Positions 6,700 to 10,116 of a DNA stretch of 10,116 nucleotides are shown in pieces. Made by a program: the position numbers and the translations under genes. The DNA is from an uncultured Rhodopirellula sp. Its GTDB lineage: Bacteria > Planctomycetota > Planctomycetia > Pirellulales > Pirellulaceae. Below the pieces are notes generated by a model, which had not been told where the DNA came from, did not search any database, and worked only from the letters and a program-made list of their open reading frames with translations. Within the stretch, counting starts at the first letter, position 1. Each line of letters opens with the position of its first letter. The stretch is taken from the NCBI GenBank assembly GCA_913061385.1, contig CAJXTM010000066.1:1-10116 (forward strand), written 5' to 3'.

Positions 6700-9600
6700 A
6701 TGTCGACGATTGTAGACTCCGCACGCGGCCCCAAAGATCAGGCAGCCAAACTCACTCTGTCGAGTGTTTTTTCCGCGATAGGTTCACTGAAGTTCACTGT
6801 GGTTCTGTTTGCTCTGTCTCTGGTTACCGTTCTGGTAGGCACGCTGGCTCAGGACGAGATGAACATGTTCGAGGTGAAGCAACGCTACTTCACCTGTTGG
6901 TTCACTCAACTTTATTTTGATGATTTCTTTCCCCAAGCCTTCTACCCGCACGAAAATCCGATACGCGGCAGTATTCCATTCCCTGGGGGGGCATTGATTG
7001 GTCTGCTGTTGATGATCAATTTGGTTGCGGCCAAGGCAACACGCTTCAGAGTGAGCGGGAAAGGCCCGCAACTGCTTTCCGGTGTGGGGCTCATCGCCAT
7101 GGGGTCGCTTTTGGCTTGCGTTGTCGTCGCAGCTGGCAACAGTAGCGAGGGTTTGCAGGGGACACCGCCGATCAGCTACGCATCGCTGTGGGCTTCAGTT
7201 TTAGCGAGCCTGACAATCATGGCCTTTGGCTTTTTGTACGCAGGTACCAGAGTCTCGCAGTCAACGATCAAGATCTTGGCTTTTGGCTTCGCGGCCCTGC
7301 TCGGTGTCTTTGTTGTTTACGCACTTGTAGAAGATTTCCGAATTGGTGATCCCGGGCTCCGAATCGTTTGGCAACTGGCGAAGGGCCTAGGGGCTGGCAT
7401 CATTTTGCTCGTTGGGTGTTTGATGGTCTTCGGCAAGCAAGGCGGGAATGTTCTTTTGCATCTCGGTGTCGGTTTATTGATGTTTGGGCAGTTCGCGTTT
7501 GGTGACCGACAACTTGAGCAGAGGCTCAGTTTGATTGAGGGTGAGTCAGCGAACACTCTTGTTAACTTGGATTTGATTGAACTGGATATCATTGCCAAGA
7601 ACGAGCAGGGTGATGAAGTGATCGCAGTTCCGGGTAGTCGATTGCGTTCCGCAGCTGAGACAGGTCTGGTGATCAGTGATGATGCTTTACCTGTAGATGT
7701 TCGCGTTGTCGAGTTTTATGAAAACTCAAATCTTCGCGCAGTCGAGGGAGAGAATTTTGCCAACGCGGGATTCGGCCTGGAGGCTGAAGCTGTTGAGGCC
7801 AGAAAGTCTGGCGGTACTGACAGTGACCTTAACTTGGCTTCTGCTTATGTAGATCTCATCGATAAAGAGACGGGAGATTCGCTCGGTATCTATTTAGTGA
7901 GCCAGTTACTATCTGATCGTGTGATGCTGCTTGCCGACGGTAAAAGCCAGGATCGCTACGATTCAGTCACGATCGGCGACACTTCGTACGAAATCGGTTT
8001 AAAATTTCACCGGGAAGTGAAACCCTATTGGGTGCAGTTGGTAGACGTACGCAGGGTCAACTACAGCGGCACCGACACACCACGGGACTATTCTTCCTTC
8101 ATCCGTATTGTCGATGAAGATACTGGTGAGGATCGTCGTGAACGAGTTTGGATGAATAATCCGCTGCGGTACCGTGGTGAGACCTTTTACCAAAGCAATT
8201 ACACGCCGCTACCCAATGGCAAGGAAATGACGGGCATCCAAGTGGTGCAAAACTCTGGTTGGCTGATCCCGTATTTGGCTTGCAGTATTACTGCCCTCGG
8301 CATGCTGGCGCATTTCTTCGGCACTCTTACCCGCTTTCTGAAGCGGCGTGAACGGGAGACGCGGAAAGAGCACTCTGAGACTGCAGCGAATCAAGACGCC
8401 GATTCACGTGTGCCTTCGAGATGGCCAGTCGTTGTAAGTGTTGCGGGCTTTGGTCTTCTTGCTGGGGTGATGCTCGTTCCCTGGACCGCTGTTAAGGACG
8501 AGATGCGTCCGGCTGAGCGGAATACTAAGTTCGATTTTTACAACGCCGGAAAAATCCCAGCGCAATTTGGGGGTCGGGTGATGCCCTTGGATGCTTATGC
8601 AAGGCAGACCGTCAAGGCAATCAGCAGCAAAGAGTCGATACCACTTTTAGGCGCACCAACCGAGCTTAAAGACCGTGTCCAGGGAGAAAGTATCTCTGCG
8701 ATGCAGTGGTTGATGGAGGTTGCCAGCGACAGCAAAGAAATCGACGAACTCCGAATGTTCCGAATTGACGCAGAGGAAGTTCGCAGTGAATTTGAGCTTC
8801 CGAGGCGGAAGAGTAAACTCTACTCCATCGCGGAAATCTTAGGTCAGTGGGGCCGCGTCAGTGACATGGTTGATGAAGCGAGGAGGAAGGATGGTGCAGA
8901 CCAATCTTTCAAGGAGCGAAAGTTACTTGAGCTTGATCGGCGTACCCTTCAATACACCGTTGCAGCAGCGGCGTTTCAATTCCCCAGCCCGCGGGTGATG
9001 ACTGAGGAAGAGTTCAAGAGGTTACGACCAGGACAACCATCGGATCCCTCTTCACGTGCCATGTTCGCGATGAGAGACCTCGCTGGCAAGATGGAGCGAC
9101 TGAAGAAGATGTCGGCTGCGGCCATCATTCCCCCAACTGCTGAACTGGCCTCTGAAACCGTTGACCAACCGAAGTGGAGTGCCTTCTCTGCCGCGTTCTT
9201 CAATGAAATTCAAGAAATTGCGCGGGCTGAGGGAAGTCTCGCGGAGGACGCGGATCGCTCGGAATCGATAGCAAGTTTTGGGGAGATGATATCAGCTTAC
9301 GCTGACGAAGATGCTGAGAAGTTTAATAATTCCGTAGACGACCATGATGCTGCTTTGTCTGATTACCCAATCGTTGGTTATTCGCCTCGATTGGTTTCTC
9401 TGGAAAGGTGGATGCAAGCTTCTTGGCCCACCGGTGTCGCAATGATTTTATATCTGATCACGCTAGTGCTTGGGTTGCTCTACTTTGCCGTCAACCTGCC
9501 GAGACTGCGGCAAGCGGTTTGGGGAATGTTGGTTGTCGCTTTGGTCGTGCATACAGTTGCGATCACATGTCGGATTGTCATCACAGGAAGAGCTCCGGTG

Positions 9601-10116
9601 ATCAATATCTATTCGTCTGCCGTCTTCATTGGTTGGGCTGCGGTGCTGTTCGGGGTGCTGGTTGAAAGAATTTTCCGATACGGGGTCGGCAACCTGTTGG
9701 CATCCGCTGCCGGTGTATTGACTTTGCTAGTGGCATACGGCTTGAACACTGGGGATACCATGCCCGTGCTGCAGGCAGTGCTTGATACCCAGTTTTGGCT
9801 GGCAACGCACGTGATCACTGTCTCGCTGGGTTATGTGGCTACCTTGGTCGCAGGTACGCTCGGAGCCGTTTATCTGCTTGCCGGTTGGATAGGTGTCGAG
9901 AAGAACAAATTGAGGGACGTTTATCGCTGCATCTATGGTGCAACTTGCTTCGGGATTTTGTTCAGTTTCGTCGGGACCGTGCTGGGTGGTCTTTGGGCTG
10001 ACGACAGCTGGGGGCGATTCTGGGGTTGGGATCCGAAAGAAAACGGCGCACTGTTGATCGTGATTTGGAATGCACTGATGCTACATGCCCGTTGGGACGG
10101 AATGGTAAGCTGTCTC
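6700..10116 (+). CDS. ccsBA: Fused ResB-CcsA (CcsBA) cytochrome c synthase, 3' end missing
   Basis: The frame stays open from ATG 6700 for 1139 codons to the contig edge. The ResB-like half has seven hydrophobic segments (about 32-50, 98-113, 126-146, 163-183, 190-210, 229-246, 251-267), a large soluble domain (about 268-519) and a helix at 520-540 followed by a basic stretch. A further helix (576-597), a second soluble domain (598-903) with GGRVMPLDAYARQT, and the CcsA-like half (from about 911) follow. The CcsA half carries the WWD heme motif W1104-GRFWGWDPKEN. System II synthases export heme and attach it to CxxCH apocytochromes outside the membrane. By comparison with known CcsBA, His1037 (WLATHV) is the likely outer ligand before WWD, His1129 (LMLHARW) the inner-membrane ligand after it, and His254 the ligand in the ResB half. 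The second outer His would lie past the contig end. The last residues (SCL) are probably adapter-derived. Confidence 0.93.
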   Translation, partial: MSTIVDSARGPKDQAAKLTLSSVFSAIGSLKFTVVLFALSLVTVLVGTLAQDEMNMFEVKQRYFTCWFTQLYFDDFFPQAFYPHENPIRGSIPFPGGALIGLLLMINLVAAKATRFRVSGKGPQLLSGVGLIAMGSLLACVVVAAGNSSEGLQGTPPISYASLWASVLASLTIMAFGFLYAGTRVSQSTIKILAFGFAALLGVFVVYALVEDFRIGDPGLRIVWQLAKGLGAGIILLVGCLMVFGKQGGNVLLHLGVGLLMFGQFAFGDRQLEQRLSLIEGESANTLVNLDLIELDIIAKNEQGDEVIAVPGSRLRSAAETGLVISDDALPVDVRVVEFYENSNLRAVEGENFANAGFGLEAEAVEARKSGGTDSDLNLASAYVDLIDKETGDSLGIYLVSQLLSDRVMLLADGKSQDRYDSVTIGDTSYEIGLKFHREVKPYWVQLVDVRRVNYSGTDTPRDYSSFIRIVDEDTGEDRRERVWMNNPLRYRGETFYQSNYTPLPNGKEMTGIQVVQNSGWLIPYLACSITALGMLAHFFGTLTRFLKRRERETRKEHSETAANQDADSRVPSRWPVVVSVAGFGLLAGVMLVPWTAVKDEMRPAERNTKFDFYNAGKIPAQFGGRVMPLDAYARQTVKAISSKESIPLLGAPTELKDRVQGESISAMQWLMEVASDSKEIDELRMFRIDAEEVRSEFELPRRKSKLYSIAEILGQWGRVSDMVDEARRKDGADQSFKERKLLELDRRTLQYTVAAAAFQFPSPRVMTEEEFKRLRPGQPSDPSSRAMFAMRDLAGKMERLKKMSAAAIIPPTAELASETVDQPKWSAFSAAFFNEIQEIARAEGSLAEDADRSESIASFGEMISAYADEDAEKFNNSVDDHDAALSDYPIVGYSPRLVSLERWMQASWPTGVAMILYLITLVLGLLYFAVNLPRLRQAVWGMLVVALVVHTVAITCRIVITGRAPVINIYSSAVFIGWAAVLFGVLVERIFRYGVGNLLASAAGVLTLLVAYGLNTGDTMPVLQAVLDTQFWLATHVITVSLGYVATLVAGTLGAVYLLAGWIGVEKNKLRDVYRCIYGATCFGILFSFVGTVLGGLWADDSWGRFWGWDPKENGALLIVIWNALMLHARWDGMVSCL
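10110..10116. other. Probable adapter remnant at the right end (artefact)
   Basis: The final 7 bases, CTGTCTC, equal the start of the reverse complement of the Tn5 mosaic end (CTGTCTCTTATACACATCT). Seven bases alone could be chance, but the full adapter at the other end makes it likely. The synthase frame should be trusted only to about 10109. Confidence 0.75.

Overview
The window looks like a fragment of a planctomycete chromosome, most likely of the Pirellulaceae/Rhodopirellula type. This is inferred from the protein families: a MotA-like protein paired with an ExbD-like protein, a small membrane protein ending in a YHxD...SPLPxEIR motif, an excisionase-type HTH protein with a long acidic Ser/Gly/Asp tail and one membrane helix, and a large fused ResB-CcsA cytochrome c synthase. 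Base composition is roughly balanced, codon use is similar across genes, and no phage, IS, CRISPR, tRNA or rRNA sequence was seen. The first 19 bases are exactly the Tn5/Nextera mosaic-end sequence and the last 7 match the start of its reverse complement, so this appears to be a whole short-read contig with untrimmed adapter at both ends. Both terminal genes are cut there.

Left part, minus strand (20-2153): a two-gene operon. The upstream gene encodes a MotA/TolQ/ExbB-type protein with four predicted membrane helices and a cytoplasmic tail of about 280 residues. Its stop overlaps by 4 bp (ATGA) the start of an ExbD/TolR-like single-helix protein with a long coiled coil, which runs off the contig. 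The pair resembles an ion-driven membrane motor, but the ExbD-like helix has Ala where the proton-carrying Asp normally sits.

Centre, plus strand: after a divergent intergenic region (2154-2531) comes a small signal-anchored protein (2532-2957). It is followed by a 525-residue protein (3083-4660) with an N-terminal HTH, a very acidic low-complexity middle and one C-terminal membrane helix. A 416-base gap (4661-5076) contains a hairpin followed by Ts and a possible -10 box.

Right part, plus strand (5077-10116): a lipoprotein built from repeated modules, then, 33 bases later and in the same frame, a CcsBA-type cytochrome c synthase (System II). This enzyme carries ResB-like and CcsA-like halves, the WWD heme-binding motif and candidate heme-ligand histidines. 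The lipoprotein and synthase are probably co-transcribed, so the lipoprotein may be an outer-face partner in cytochrome c assembly or in respiratory complex assembly; this is inferred from position only.
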